A stretch of 64,000 nucleotides of DNA from Ensifer sp. IC3342 (lineage in GTDB: Bacteria; Pseudomonadota; Alphaproteobacteria; Rhizobiales; Rhizobiaceae). The notes beneath the pieces were generated by a model. That model saw only the letters and a program-made list of their open reading frames with translations, made no database searches and was not told the DNA's origin. Shown here in pieces: positions 55,819-64,000 of the stretch; within the stretch, counting starts at the first letter, position 1; every line of letters starts with the position of its first letter. The translations under genes were made by a program, and so were the position numbers. The stretch spans positions 372,001 through 436,000 of the forward strand of contig NZ_JADYVE010000002.1 of NCBI RefSeq assembly GCF_020193655.1, given 5' to 3'.

Positions 55819-57132
55819 ATGCTGCAATCCACCTCGAATACGGACATTGTGCGGATCGATCGCCTGCAGCGCGCCGCGTTTGGCTATTTTCTCCGATATT
55901 CCGATGCCGGGACAGGTCTCGTTGCGGACACATCGCGCGAGGGATCGCCTGCGAGCATCGCCGCTACAGGCTTCGCGCTTGCGTGTTATCCGGTCGCGGT
56001 CGAGCATGGTTGGGTCAGCCGCGCAGAGGCTGCGCATCGTGTGCTGACGGCTTTGCGTTTTCTCGCGGCCAGCAGACAGGCAAGCGATGCACGCGCCACC
56101 GGCTACCGTGGCCTCTATTATCATTTCCTCGATATGCGAACCGGCGAGCGCAGCTGGAACTGCGAGCTTTCGACCATCGACAGCGCACTGCTCTTTGCCG
56201 GCATGCTGACGGCAGCTGCGTATTTCTCGGAGCGGAGGCGAGGCGAGACGGAGATCCGCAGCCTTGCCGACCGGCTCTTCGAGCGCGCGGACTGGGCATG
56301 GGCACTCAATCGCGGCGACGCGCTGGCGATGGGCTGGCGGCCTCCCGGCCGGTTTCTCAGGCATCGCTGGCGCGGATACAGCGAGGCGCTGTTGCTTTAT
56401 GTGCTGGCGCTCGCTGCGCCACGCCACGCAATCGCGCCCGAGAGCTACAGCGCCTTCACCGCGGCTCACGAATGGATCATGTTTGGCGACGCGCGGCATC
56501 TTCACGCGGGGTCGCTTTTCATGCACCTCTTTCCCCACGCCTGGATCGATTTTCGTGCCATTCGCGATGCGGAGATGCGCAAGACGGCGAGCGACTACTT
56601 TGAGAACACCCGTCGGGCGATTGCGCTCCAGCGCAGGCATGCAGAGGAAAACCCCGGCGCCTTTGCCGGCTATTGCCGCGATCTCTGGGGCTTCAGCGCC
56701 TGCCACGCGCCGAAAGGTCGATTGCGACTTCGTGACGGCCGTTGGCAAAGGATGCTCGGCTACGCGGCACGCGGCGCGCCCTTTGGCGCCGACGACGGGA
56801 CCGTAGTGCCCTGGGCGCCGCTCGCCTGCCTGCCCTTCGAGCCGGAGGCCGGCCTTGACGGCCTCAGCCATCTACTCGCCCGTTATCCGGCGCTGCTCAA
56901 CGAAGACCGCCTTCCAGGTGGCTTCAATCCGAGCCTGCCGGGTGAGGGGGCAGAGGGTTGGGTCGACGACAGGATCGTCGGGCTTGACCAGGGCCTGTCT
57001 GTCATGATGATCGAGAACTGGAGAAGCGGATTGCTCTGGGATATCACGCGCAGCATTCCTGCCTTTGGCCGAGGACTGCGCCGGGCCGGTTTCGAGGGTG
57101 GCTGGCTGTCGGCGGGCGGCCCACAAGTCTGA
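55819..57132 (+). CDS. Glucoamylase-like (PF10091-type) protein
   Basis: 437 residues. Pattern of the glucoamylase-like (alpha/alpha)6 domain: LQRAAFGYFLRYSDAGTGLV, SIAATGFALACYPVAVEHGW, GLYYHFLDMRTGER, WNCELSTIDSALLFAGML, RWRGYSEALLLYVLALAAP, and a C-terminal DDRIVGLDQGLSVMMIENW. No signal peptide seen. Related enzymes in GH144 act on beta-1,2-glucan, the rhizobial periplasmic glucan, so that substrate is possible. Confidence 0.8.
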   Translation: MLQSTSNTDIVRIDRLQRAAFGYFLRYSDAGTGLVADTSREGSPASIAATGFALACYPVAVEHGWVSRAEAAHRVLTALRFLAASRQASDARATGYRGLYYHFLDMRTGERSWNCELSTIDSALLFAGMLTAAAYFSERRRGETEIRSLADRLFERADWAWALNRGDALAMGWRPPGRFLRHRWRGYSEALLLYVLALAAPRHAIAPESYSAFTAAHEWIMFGDARHLHAGSLFMHLFPHAWIDFRAIRDAEMRKTASDYFENTRRAIALQRRHAEENPGAFAGYCRDLWGFSACHAPKGRLRLRDGRWQRMLGYAARGAPFGADDGTVVPWAPLACLPFEPEAGLDGLSHLLARYPALLNEDRLPGGFNPSLPGEGAEGWVDDRIVGLDQGLSVMMIENWRSGLLWDITRSIPAFGRGLRRAGFEGGWLSAGGPQV

Positions 57133-57148
57133 GCGCGACGGGGACTGA

Positions 57149-57988
57149 ATGGAGAATGTGCGGGAGTCGGAAGATGCCGCGGGCGAGGGGGAGGTGAGGG
57201 CCGCCGTCGCCTGGCTCGAGGTCGCGTTTCCCGAGGCTGCCTGCACGCTAGTCCTGGACAAGGACATGCAGGTTCCGTCGGCATTCTGGGCCGAGGGATC
57301 GCCCGATGTGGAGACCTGTCTTTCCTATCAGGAGCGCTTCGGCGCGGGGATGGACGACAAGGTGCGGGCGGCGCATCTCATCGCCTTTTATAGCCATCAG
57401 CTCAGCCTCGTCGCCGCTGCCATCTATCTCTGCAGCGGTCGTGTTCCGGACGTTGCGGGGTTACGCTTCGAGCGCTATGCGCGTCCGCTCAAAGCGGGCG
57501 CCGTCGACGCCGGACGATTTCATTTCTACATGGGACTGAGGCAAGCGTCCGGCAGCGCCCCCGAGGATGCCGACGAGCTTTTTCACGATCGCTTTGTCGC
57601 TCATCTGAAGCCGGTAATCGCACTCTTGAAGCGGCGCTGTGGCCTGTCGCTGCGCGCGCAATGGCGGCTTGCGGCCGACAGCGTGGCGGGCACCTTTCTC
57701 GAAGTCGGACGACGGCGCGGAACGGAGGCGGAGGCGATCGTGTGGGCGCTGGCGATCGTCAAGCGTTCGGGGTCGCCGCTCCATTCCGATGCGCTTCATT
57801 ACGAGAGGATCGAAGTCGTAACAGCGGACGGGAAAGAGCTTTCGCGGACCTACAGGATGCGCGGCGGGTGCTGCCTGTACTACCGCACCGACGGCGGCAG
57901 CTATTGCGACAGCTGCGTGTTACTCGAGCCCGAGGCCCGACGCGAGCGGCTGCGGGCGCATTTGCTCGAGACTGCTCGCGATCAATAG
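57149..57988 (+). CDS. FhuF-like ferric-siderophore reductase
   Basis: 279 residues. The C-terminal GGCCLYYRTDGGSYCDSC has the CC-x10-C-x2-C ligand set of FhuF-type [2Fe-2S] reductases. N-terminal part (DKVRAAHLIAFYSHQLSLVA) agrees with that family. It would release iron from imported siderophores. Begins 16 bases after the glucoamylase-like gene; the link between them is unclear. Confidence 0.8.
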   Translation: MENVRESEDAAGEGEVRAAVAWLEVAFPEAACTLVLDKDMQVPSAFWAEGSPDVETCLSYQERFGAGMDDKVRAAHLIAFYSHQLSLVAAAIYLCSGRVPDVAGLRFERYARPLKAGAVDAGRFHFYMGLRQASGSAPEDADELFHDRFVAHLKPVIALLKRRCGLSLRAQWRLAADSVAGTFLEVGRRRGTEAEAIVWALAIVKRSGSPLHSDALHYERIEVVTADGKELSRTYRMRGGCCLYYRTDGGSYCDSCVLLEPEARRERLRAHLLETARDQ

Positions 57989-58022
57989 GGTGAGCTTCTC
58001 GGCCCTCATCCGCCTGCCGGCA

Positions 58023-58048
58023 CCTTCTCCCCGCGCGCGGGGAGAAGG
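58023..58048. repeat. 26-bp perfect palindrome
   Basis: CCTTCTCCCCGCG and its complement, perfect, between the convergent FhuF-like and cbtA genes. A common rhizobial intergenic hairpin type; may terminate both genes' transcripts though no T-run follows. Confidence 0.6.
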
Positions 58049-58082
58049 CCAGGGTGAGGGGCAGCAAAGATCAGAATGTGGA

Positions 58083-58871
58083 TTAACGCGCCTTGGCGAA
58101 CCGGTCGTTGATGAAGCCTGAGACCACCCCGAGGACGAGCCAGAAGGCAAGCGTGGTCGCAAGCGCGGCGACGGCGAACTCGGCGCCGAGGACGGCGGGC
58201 ACGTTGCTGGAGATGTCGAGCGGTTGCGGGGCGCCATAGATCTGCGGTGCGGCGATGAGCGCGAGACCCACGATCTTGGCGACGAGTTCAGGGCGCAGCG
58301 CCAGCAGATAGAGGCCAACGGCTGAAAGCAGCACGGTCGCGGACCACCAGACCTGTCGGTCGCCGAGTTCGGCTGCCGGGAAGCCCGGCAGCTCGGGAGG
58401 AAGCCCGATCGCCGGCAGCAGGTGGACGGCAAGCCAACCGAAGGCGCCCCAGAGTGCCCCGTTCGCGAGCGTGATCGGATAGCCGATCACGAGGCTGACT
58501 CCGGCAAGCAGCAGCGAAAATCCGGCGCCTGTCACGAGATTGGCGAGAAGCGTGCCGGAGAAGCGGCTCAGGCCGAACATGATGCCGCCTTCCTCGTGCT
58601 CGCCCTCATGCTCATGTGCATAGGCCGGCGTGACCGGCGAGAGCGCGGAAACGAGCGCGCCAAGCGGCGAGGTGCCGTTCAGCGAAGAGTGCTGGTCGTG
58701 GTCGGCGGCTGCGGGCTCCTGCGTTGCGGGCTGATCCGCCATCGGCGCTTCGCCCTCGTATTCCTCGGCGTGCAGGATCAGCGGCACTACGCGCATTTCC
58801 TGTGCGGCGGTCATGAAGACGCCGGCTATCAGCCCGGCCACGATCGCGGCCAGAAGTGTCTTGACGATCAT
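58083..58871 (-). CDS. cbtA: CbtA, putative cobalt transporter subunit
   Basis: 262 residues. Six predicted membrane segments, first at residues 5-22 (LLAAIVAGLIAGVFMTAAQE), a His/Glu-rich periplasmic loop (HEHEGEHEEGG) and later segments such as WSATVLLSAVGLYLLALRPE. Typical CbtA with ~250 residues. It is downstream of cbtB and a cobalamin riboswitch, so it is repressed by B12. Confidence 0.88.
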   Translation of the reverse strand: MIVKTLLAAIVAGLIAGVFMTAAQEMRVVPLILHAEEYEGEAPMADQPATQEPAAADHDQHSSLNGTSPLGALVSALSPVTPAYAHEHEGEHEEGGIMFGLSRFSGTLLANLVTGAGFSLLLAGVSLVIGYPITLANGALWGAFGWLAVHLLPAIGLPPELPGFPAAELGDRQVWWSATVLLSAVGLYLLALRPELVAKIVGLALIAAPQIYGAPQPLDISSNVPAVLGAEFAVAALATTLAFWLVLGVVSGFINDRFAKAR

Positions 58872-59075
58872 TGTCGATATTCCCCAATCCGGCGCGCGGC
58901 TGCACGGAAGCGCGGCGCGTCATTCAAGACGCGCGAGCGCCGCGCAAAGGCCTCAGCCGGCGCCATTTCCGGTTTCCATGGATGCAGAACGCCGGCGTAG
59001 CGCACCGGAGCGCATGCCCAATGGCAAATGCGCTCGCGTGCTATACGCCGGAGAAGCGATCCGCTCTTGTTCGAG

Positions 59076-59098
59076 ATGGAACGCCAATCGCGTTCCAT
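59076..59098. repeat. Hairpin between cbtB and cbtA
   Basis: ATGGAACGC (59076-59084), loop CAATC, GCGTTCCAT (59090-59098); perfect arms. The remaining 236-bp cbtB-cbtA gap holds an open frame that ends exactly in the cbtA start but has shadow composition. Confidence 0.55.
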
Positions 59099-59106
59099 GG
59101 CATCGA

Positions 59107-59283
59107 TCAGTGGCAGGGGAAGCCGTAGGAATGGCGGGTGTCGTGCGCGGTGTCGTGCAGAACGGCCGAATTCGCGAGGCCGGCACCGAAGACGAGAAAG
59201 GCGCCGATCAGCAGGGCGAAGATGCCCGCGACCAGGCGATCGTTGAGAGAGAGCGAAATGCTCGAAGCTGTAGACGTAGCCAT
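59107..59283 (-). CDS. cbtB: CbtB, His-rich small membrane subunit
   Basis: 58 residues from ATG 59283: one TM (LVAGIFALLIGAFLVFGAGL) and a C-terminal metal-binding tail HDTAHDTRHSYGFPCH. This size and His-rich end are characteristic of CbtB. The cobalamin riboswitch is just upstream. Short enough to be missed by length filters. Confidence 0.88.
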   Translation of the reverse strand: MATSTASSISLSLNDRLVAGIFALLIGAFLVFGAGLANSAVLHDTAHDTRHSYGFPCH

Positions 59284-59319
59284 GACAACCTCCGTGATGG
59301 CGTTGGGACGTTTCCCGGG

Positions 59320-59490
59320 TTGGGCACAATGCCCGCATCGCTTGGCAGGTTTCCTGGCTCACGGCGTCAGGTGATTTTCACCAAGGATTTGCCTCGCCTT
59401 CCCAGGATCGAACCGCCCTCTCGCGGTCTTCCCAGTGGCTTCTTCCGGATCGCTCCGAAATGGCAAATTCACGCCGTTCTACAGTCGCGG
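59320..59490 (-). promoter_or_regulatory. Cobalamin (B12) riboswitch
   Basis: On the minus strand, GCCACTG (59439-59433) and the B12 box GAGCCAGGAAACCTGCC (59360-59344) are correctly ordered and spaced, with helices of the peripheral arms between. It lies 60 bases before cbtB. Limits approximate. High B12 should shut off cbtB and cbtA. Confidence 0.88.
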
Positions 59491-59632
59491 GGTCGGCCGT
59501 GATTGAGATGCCCAGTTTGGGTCCATCCGTCACGTTCCCGTTTACTCCCGGAACGCGTTCGCTTCCCGGGAACCAATCGATCTCAGATGATTAGGATCGG
59601 TCGCGGGCGATGTCAATTGAACTTGCGGCTTC

Positions 59633-60283
59633 TCAAGTCGCGTCCGCGACAAATTCACGAAGGATCATGTGCTTATAGGCCGCGACGATGCGGCCGCCCT
59701 CGGGCCTGTCGACCGAGACTGCGACCCGCATCGTGCATTCGCCAAGATGCATGATGAGGAAGGCGGCATCGTCGATCCTTTCGCGCGGTGTTCCCGGCTG
59801 AACCCGTGCCCAGGTTTCGGCAAGCAAGCACCCATTCGCCCGGCTTTCGGCGAGTTCGAGCTTGCGCAGGGTCTTGTCCGCCTGCATCGCCGACCAGATG
59901 TCGCGCATCACCGGCTCGGCGAGAAACATATCGTAGTAGGTGTCGAAGAGCGCCGAAAAGGCGCAGCGCAACTCGGCGAGCGTGGTGACTTTGGCGAACT
60001 CGCTCGCGATGCAGTCCCGGCTGGCGGCATTGTAGCGTTCGGCAAGGGTGCGCACGATCGCCGCCTTGTCGGGAAAATATTGGTAGAGCGAGCCGATGGA
60101 GATGCCGGCCATCGCCGCGACCTCGCTCATCCGCATGGCGTCGCTGCCTTTTTCTTCGATCAGCCTGATGGCGCAGGAGAGGATGTTCTCGACGCGCTCG
60201 CGGCTGCGCTTCTGGCTCGGTGTGCGGCGTAGGCCCGGTTCCTCCTCGATTGACCCCGCGGCCGGAGTTTGCTCTTCAATCAT
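59633..60283 (-). CDS. TetR-family regulator
   Basis: 216 residues with an N-terminal HTH (IRLIEEKGSDAMRMSEVAAM, AGISIGSLYQYFPDKAAIVR). Divergent from the DUF1772 gene. Two TGAG-N5-CTCA sites lie between, one on its own start, so it likely represses both itself and the neighbour. Ligand unknown. Confidence 0.88.
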   Translation of the reverse strand: MIEEQTPAAGSIEEEPGLRRTPSQKRSRERVENILSCAIRLIEEKGSDAMRMSEVAAMAGISIGSLYQYFPDKAAIVRTLAERYNAASRDCIASEFAKVTTLAELRCAFSALFDTYYDMFLAEPVMRDIWSAMQADKTLRKLELAESRANGCLLAETWARVQPGTPRERIDDAAFLIMHLGECTMRVAVSVDRPEGGRIVAAYKHMILREFVADAT

Positions 60284-60357
60284 GAGTATTGCTCACATTT
60301 CAAGTTGACTTGCAAAATACGAGGATTTATCACGCTTGTAAATGTGAGGAGTGCTCA
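60283..60357. promoter_or_regulatory. Two palindromic TetR operator sites
   Basis: TGAGTATTGCTCA (60283-60295) and TGAGGAGTGCTCA (60345-60357), both TGAG-N5-CTCA, each next to CACATTT / AAATGTG so the sites also mirror each other. 50 bases between them. Divergent promoters are expected in that gap. Confidence 0.6.
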
Positions 60358-60406
60358 TATTTTATCTGGCAGCTCTGGCTGCAGCCGATATCTGGAGTGT
60401 TGTGCG

Positions 60407-60883
60407 ATGGTTGCCCTGATTCCCGCTCTGGCTTTCGCCGCTGTCATCGGCTCCGGCCTGATGGCCGGTCTGTTTTTCATCTTCTCTGTCTGCATCATGC
60501 AGGCCTTGTCGCGGTTGCCGCCCGACCAAGGAATCGCTGCGATGAATGCCATCAATGAGGTGATCCAGAATCCGATCTTTCTCACCACTTTCATGGGCAC
60601 GGCGCTTCTGGGCCTAGCCCTCATCGCCTCGGCGCTCTTTTCTGGAGGGCAGGGTGGCTGGCTGCTTGCGGCAGGCGGCCTTACCTATTTCGTCGGAACG
60701 CTGCTGGTGACGATCGTCTTCAATGTGCCGTTGAATGATGCGCTTGCGGCGGCCTCAGGGGAGGCAGCCCGCGAGATCTGGCAGAAGCAATACCTGACCG
60801 ATTGGGTCTGGTGGAATCATGTCCGGACATTCACCTCGATTGGAGCACTGGCGCTGTTCGTGCTCGGCTTCGCGCGGAGCTAG
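60407..60883 (+). CDS. DUF1772 (anthrone-oxygenase-like) membrane protein
   Basis: 158 residues from ATG 60407. Four TM segments; LMAGLFFIFSVCIMQALSRL and a C-terminal VFNVPLNDALAA, WNHVRTFTSIGALALFVLG pattern of DUF1772. Likely controlled by the divergent TetR protein. May oxidise or export a small aromatic; not shown. Confidence 0.82.
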   Translation: MVALIPALAFAAVIGSGLMAGLFFIFSVCIMQALSRLPPDQGIAAMNAINEVIQNPIFLTTFMGTALLGLALIASALFSGGQGGWLLAAGGLTYFVGTLLVTIVFNVPLNDALAAASGEAAREIWQKQYLTDWVWWNHVRTFTSIGALALFVLGFARS

Positions 60884-60916
60884 ATGCACCTGCCGCAGCG
60901 CCGGCTCCCCAACGCG

Positions 60917-61708
60917 TCAGCGCCCGGTGTAATGCGCCTCGCGCCGTCCTTTCCAGGCTGCAAGCCCCTCGGCGAGATCATGGCTTGGCACCATGCGCGC
61001 GAATTGGTCGCTCTCTTTCAGCAGGCCTTCGCCGATCGTCATGTTAAGGCCGCGTGTGACCGCGGTGATGATCGCCGCGACCGCAAGAGGCGAGTGGCGG
61101 ATGATGCGGGCGGCAAGCGCTCGGGCGGAAGCAATAAGATCGTCGTGCGGCACGATCTTGTTGACGAGTCCCAATTCGAGCGCCTGGCTCGCGGAAAATT
61201 CGTCTCCGGTCAGAAGCAATTCGAGCGCGCGCTTGCGGCCGGCGAGGCGCGGCAGGCGCTGGGTGCCGCCGAAGGTCGGCGGCATGGCCAGCTTGATCTC
61301 CGGCTTGGCAAAGCGTGCTCAGTCGCTGGCAATCGCGAGATGCACCGCTTCGGTGATCTCGCAGCCACCGCCATAGGCAAGACCGTTGACGGCGGCGATC
61401 ACCGGTTTTGGAAAGGCTTCCAGCCGGGCGGTGAGCCTTTGTCCGCGCCGCACGAAATCGCGGACGGCTGCATTTGCCCCCTGCGCCACGCTTCTGGAAA
61501 ACTCGTGAATGTCGCCGCCGGCCGAAAAGGCGCGTTCTCCGGCGCCAGTGAGGATGACCGCCCGGACGGTATCGTCCACTTCGACCATGTCGAGGAGGGA
61601 AAGGAGCCGGTCTATCAATTCGTAGTTTAAGGCGTTCAGCTTTTCCGGCCGGTTGAGGGTGAGTAGCGCGACGCCGCCTTCGGCGTCGAAAAGCATTGTA
61701 TCGGACAT
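60917..61708 (-). pseudogene. Enoyl-CoA hydratase/isomerase with in-frame TGA
   Basis: 263 codons in one frame, with TGA at 61321-61319 after ...EAVHLAIASD and before ARFAKPEIKLAMPPTFGGTQ. Both halves are typical crotonase (oxyanion AGGDIHEF; YGGGCEITEA; GGTQRLPRL). So it is a single-base nonsense mutation and not a split gene. It faces a TetR gene that probably regulates it. May be inactive, or a sequencing error or rare readthrough. Confidence 0.82.
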
Positions 61709-61759
61709 GGCGATCTCCCGTGGTGTTGACGAGAGGAGGCTAGGAGAGCGATAAGCAGT

Positions 61760-61783
61760 TGTATATTCACTAGTCGGTATACA
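61760..61783. promoter_or_regulatory. TGTATA-N12-TATACA operator
   Basis: Inverted repeat TGTATA (61760-61765) and TATACA (61778-61783) on the start of the TetR gene, between it and the enoyl-CoA hydratase. Typical TetR autoregulation site. Confidence 0.55.
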
Positions 61784-62367
61784 TGACCATGGCAGCTGCT
61801 TCCTCCACTCGCGACCGTATCGTCTCTGCCGCAGCCAAGCTTTTCTATGCGGAGGGCATACGCGCCGTCAGCGTTGACGCGGTGGCGGAAGCAGCCGGCG
61901 TCACGAAGCGCACGCTCTACTATCATTTCGACAGCAAGGACGATCTTATCGCCGCCTATCTCGATGGCCGCGACCAGCCGAACCTCCAGCTCTTCCAGAA
62001 ATGGTTTGCCGAGACCGAGGGCGACGTGGCGACAAAGGTGGAGGGCATCTTTCGCAATTTGGCGCGCGCCGCCCGACACCCCAAATGGAAGGGCTGCGGT
62101 TTCCTCCGCACCTCCGCCGAACTCGCGAACATGCCGGGGCATCCCGCGATGCGCATCGCGGCAGCGCATAAGAAGAAATTCGAGAACTGGCTACACCAGA
62201 GGCTCGAAACGGAGGGGATTGACGGCGCAGACGTGCTTGCGCGTCAGGTTCTACTGCTCCTCGACGGCAGCTTCGCCGTCGTTTTGCTCCATCGCGATCC
62301 GAGCTATATGGAGACGGCGGGAATGGCGGCGGCATCGCTGATCACACTCGCGCTTTCCAGCCGGTGA
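61783..62367 (+). CDS. TetR-family regulator
   Basis: 194 residues. HTH: AKLFYAEGIRAVSVDAVAEA, AGVTKRTLYYHFDSKDDLIA. C-terminal domain resembles TetR_C of YxaF/LmrA type (HPKWKGCGFLRTSAELANMP). Divergent from the crotonase gene, which it probably represses; ATG lies in its own operator. Confidence 0.88.
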   Translation: MTMAAASSTRDRIVSAAAKLFYAEGIRAVSVDAVAEAAGVTKRTLYYHFDSKDDLIAAYLDGRDQPNLQLFQKWFAETEGDVATKVEGIFRNLARAARHPKWKGCGFLRTSAELANMPGHPAMRIAAAHKKKFENWLHQRLETEGIDGADVLARQVLLLLDGSFAVVLLHRDPSYMETAGMAAASLITLALSSR

Positions 62368-62430
62368 TGAAATGCTGCTCAGTGGATCATTCCACGATTT
62401 AACGCATGCATCAAACCAGCGAAGGTGTCG

Positions 62431-62853
62431 ATGAATTATCCAGGGCGTAAGCTTCCACTCAAGATTCAAGCCGGAAAATCCGGAGAGCCTACCCCGCTCA
62501 ACGTCTCCCACCTATCAGAAGGGCGCATTATTCTCCGTGGGGGCAGACAGCATTTAGGCATCTATGAATTTCAAAGGGAGGTTCCATTTCTCGACGAAGG
62601 CAAACTCTGGGAGAACGAGGACCTGTTTTCAAAACTGGTCGATCTCAACGCGTGTGGGGTTCCTTTCCAATCTCAACCCAAAGAAATGGATTCGCCTGAT
62701 ATCCTGATGGCCTGGTGGCAGGAGACCGGGAAACTCAAAGTGAGCTTCAAGGAAATTTCCTGGCGCGGCACGGGGAAGTGGTTCATCACAACGGTCGAAC
62801 CGCCGATTATTGGAATTCGGGGCTGGGCCGGCCCAAAGCCGTTCGGGTGTTGA
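62431..62853 (+). CDS. Hypothetical protein
   Basis: 140 residues from ATG 62431 (GAAGG just before; GTG 62425 would add two). Beta-rich with many Trp/Pro (ISWRGTGKWFITTVEPPIIG). Starts MNYPGRKLPLKIQAGKSGEP. Lower GC than its neighbours. No family known to me; soluble cytoplasmic. Could be an immunity or accessory protein by its looks, but there is no partner. Confidence 0.55.
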   Translation: MNYPGRKLPLKIQAGKSGEPTPLNVSHLSEGRIILRGGRQHLGIYEFQREVPFLDEGKLWENEDLFSKLVDLNACGVPFQSQPKEMDSPDILMAWWQETGKLKVSFKEISWRGTGKWFITTVEPPIIGIRGWAGPKPFGC

Positions 62854-62944
62854 CGTAGCCAGGTGAAACGGTTGATCCAACTCTTTGAGACTTCGCAATT
62901 CCGGACCGAACACACTTTTCCTGGAACTGCTTTAGGAGGAGAAC

Positions 62945-63325
62945 ATGTCTGTCAGACGCATCGTGCCCAATCTTCAGGTCTCCGATCCGTTACGTGGGCG
63001 AAGCTTCTACACCGACCTGCTCGGCCTCGAGGTGGTGATGGATCATGGCTGGATCCTCACCTTCGCAGCGAAGGGCGGCTCGGCCATGCCGCAGGTGAGC
63101 TTCGCCATCGAGGGCGGCTCGGGAACGCCGGTACCGGCGCTCTCGATCGAAGTGGATGACGTGGACGAGGTCTACCAGCGCGCGAAGGGCGCCGGTACGG
63201 AGATCGTCTACGATATCACCGATGAGCCTTGGGGCGTGCGGCGGTTCTTTCTCCGCGACCCGTTCGGCAACATCATCAATATCCTGTCGCATTCAGCGGA
63301 GCTCAAATCGCGCCCGCCTGGATAA
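62945..63325 (+). CDS. VOC-family (glyoxalase-like) protein
   Basis: 126 residues: RRIVPNLQVSDPLRGRSFYT, DLLGLEVVMDHGWILTF, then VDDVDEVYQRAKGAGTEIVY and RRFFLRDPFGNIINI. Single vicinal-oxygen-chelate domain pair of bleomycin/glyoxalase type. AGGAGG ribosome site. Substrate unknown. Confidence 0.85.
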   Translation: MSVRRIVPNLQVSDPLRGRSFYTDLLGLEVVMDHGWILTFAAKGGSAMPQVSFAIEGGSGTPVPALSIEVDDVDEVYQRAKGAGTEIVYDITDEPWGVRRFFLRDPFGNIINILSHSAELKSRPPG

Positions 63326-63330
63326 AGCGT

Positions 63331-64000
63331 TCACACGGTCGTCAGGGCATTCGCGACGTCGGCCACAAGGTCGTCGGGATGCTCGATGCCGATCGACAGG
63401 CGGATGGTCGACTCCAGCACGCCGATCCGCTGGCGCACTTCGATCGGCACGCCCGAATGCGTCATCGCGGCCGGATGGCTTGCAAGGGATTCAGTGCCGC
63501 CGAGGCTGACGGCGAGCTTGAAGATCTGCAGCGCGTTCAGGAAGCGGAAAGCGGCGTCCTGGCCGCCGGCGATGTCGAAGGAGAAGGTCGAACCGGCACC
63601 GGTCGACTGGGCGGCAAAAACACGGCCGACGGGTGAGGCCTCGTCATGGAACGGCAGGTAATGGATCCGCTCGACCTTCGGATGGTCACGCAGGAACTCG
63701 GCGACGATGCGGGCGTTGTCGTTCGCCTTGTGCATTCGTACGGCAAGCGTTTCCAGCGAGCGGCCGAGCATCCAGCAGGAGTGCGGATCAAGCTGCGTGC
63801 CGATCGCACCGCGCAGCGCCTTCACCTGCTTTATGATCGCCTTCGGGCCAAGCACCGCACCGGCGATGAGGTCGGAATGGCCCCCGATATATTTGGTCAG
63901 CGAATAAAGAGAGACGTCGGCGCCGTAGTCGATCGGGTGCTGGAAGACCGGGCCGAGCAGCGTGTTATCGCAAACGACGATCGGCCGGTGCCCCTGTCTT
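63331..64000 (-). CDS. Cys/Met-metabolism PLP-dependent enzyme (partial)
   Basis: Runs off the right edge; about 223 C-terminal residues are visible. [40 protein letters not shown] holds the PLP lysine in SLTKY. Further [20 protein letters not shown] and [20 protein letters not shown] are signatures of cystathionine gamma-synthase/methionine gamma-lyase enzymes. Which of these it is cannot be told without the N-terminus. Confidence 0.9.
   Translation of the reverse strand, partial: RQGHRPIVVCDNTLLGPVFQHPIDYGADVSLYSLTKYIGGHSDLIAGAVLGPKAIIKQVKALRGAIGTQLDPHSCWMLGRSLETLAVRMHKANDNARIVAEFLRDHPKVERIHYLPFHDEASPVGRVFAAQSTGAGSTFSFDIAGGQDAAFRFLNALQIFKLAVSLGGTESLASHPAAMTHSGVPIEVRQRIGVLESTIRLSIGIEHPDDLVADVANALTTV

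Noticed and set aside
58868..59098. 76-codon minus-strand frame ending in the cbtA start (MERDWRSISNKSG...)
   Set aside because: The TGA/ATG junction is tempting, but its start lies in a hairpin, no ribosome site is seen and composition is Arg/Ala-rich.
61319..61321. Selenocysteine codon in the enoyl-CoA hydratase
   Set aside because: The position is not catalytic in crotonases, no SECIS-like stem was noticed after the TGA, and no known selenoprotein of this family comes to mind.

Overview
The window is a GC-rich alphaproteobacterial chromosome segment, most likely Rhizobiaceae and close to Sinorhizobium/Ensifer. Supporting signs are a RIME-like double palindrome at 54585-54689, a GcrA-type protein, rhizobial hydantoinase/ABC operon genes and a cobalamin-riboswitch-controlled cbtBA pair. 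Two thirds of it (1 to about 42825) is a tailed-phage prophage whose left end lies outside the window. Its right end is marked by a tyrosine integrase (41514-42713) and a tRNA-3'-end-like core (42810-42825).

Prophage, left to right. 1-14767 is the minus-strand morphogenesis block. In order of transcription it runs: P27-type small terminase, a ParB-domain DNA methyltransferase, large terminase, a run of small exported or hypothetical proteins, a prohead protease fused to the HK97-type capsid, portal, two collagen-like proteins, a one-TM protein and a head-tail connector. Two small plus-strand insertions interrupt it: a DUF3489 gene and a ribbon-helix-helix micro-operon with its own palindromic operator. 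14768-26256 is a cargo region between the small terminase and the intact HNH nuclease gene. It holds a secreted protein, a HigB/HigA-ImmA toxin-antitoxin set, an AbiJ-like HEPN protein with a membrane partner, and a 1645-residue Type ISP restriction-modification enzyme. Three decayed copies of the last ~45 codons of the HNH gene separate these modules. 26257-32459 is a minus-strand early/replication block: HNH, an AAA helicase next to a cluster of AACCGGGA repeats, a VapE-like linker domain, a C5-cytosine methyltransferase, a RuvC-like resolvase, a standalone GcrA C-terminal domain and a Cro-like repressor. 32576-42713 is a plus-strand block: XRE regulator, YqaJ exonuclease, candidate annealing protein, about fifteen small overlapping genes, excisionase-like protein and integrase. 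The two arms diverge from a shared operator region at 32460-32575.

Outside the prophage. 43102-44133 is a 5'-truncated AAA/TOPRIM (OLD-like) gene at the island edge. 44254-46160 carries two tandem LysR regulators that both seem to begin at ATT/ATA codons behind good Shine-Dalgarno sites. 46338-54573 is a catabolic operon: hydantoinase A and B, a beta-hydroxyacid dehydrogenase, a NitT/TauT-type ABC importer and an SDR. 54696-63325 is mixed core or accessory chromosome: a DUF1194 vWA protein, a glucoamylase-like protein, an FhuF-like reductase, cbtA/cbtB, two TetR regulators, a DUF1772 protein, an enoyl-CoA hydratase broken by an in-frame TGA, a VOC protein and a hypothetical. A PLP-dependent Cys/Met enzyme runs off the right edge.

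All positions and motifs were read by eye from the sequence and supplied translations. No database search was run, so family names rest on remembered motifs and gene order.
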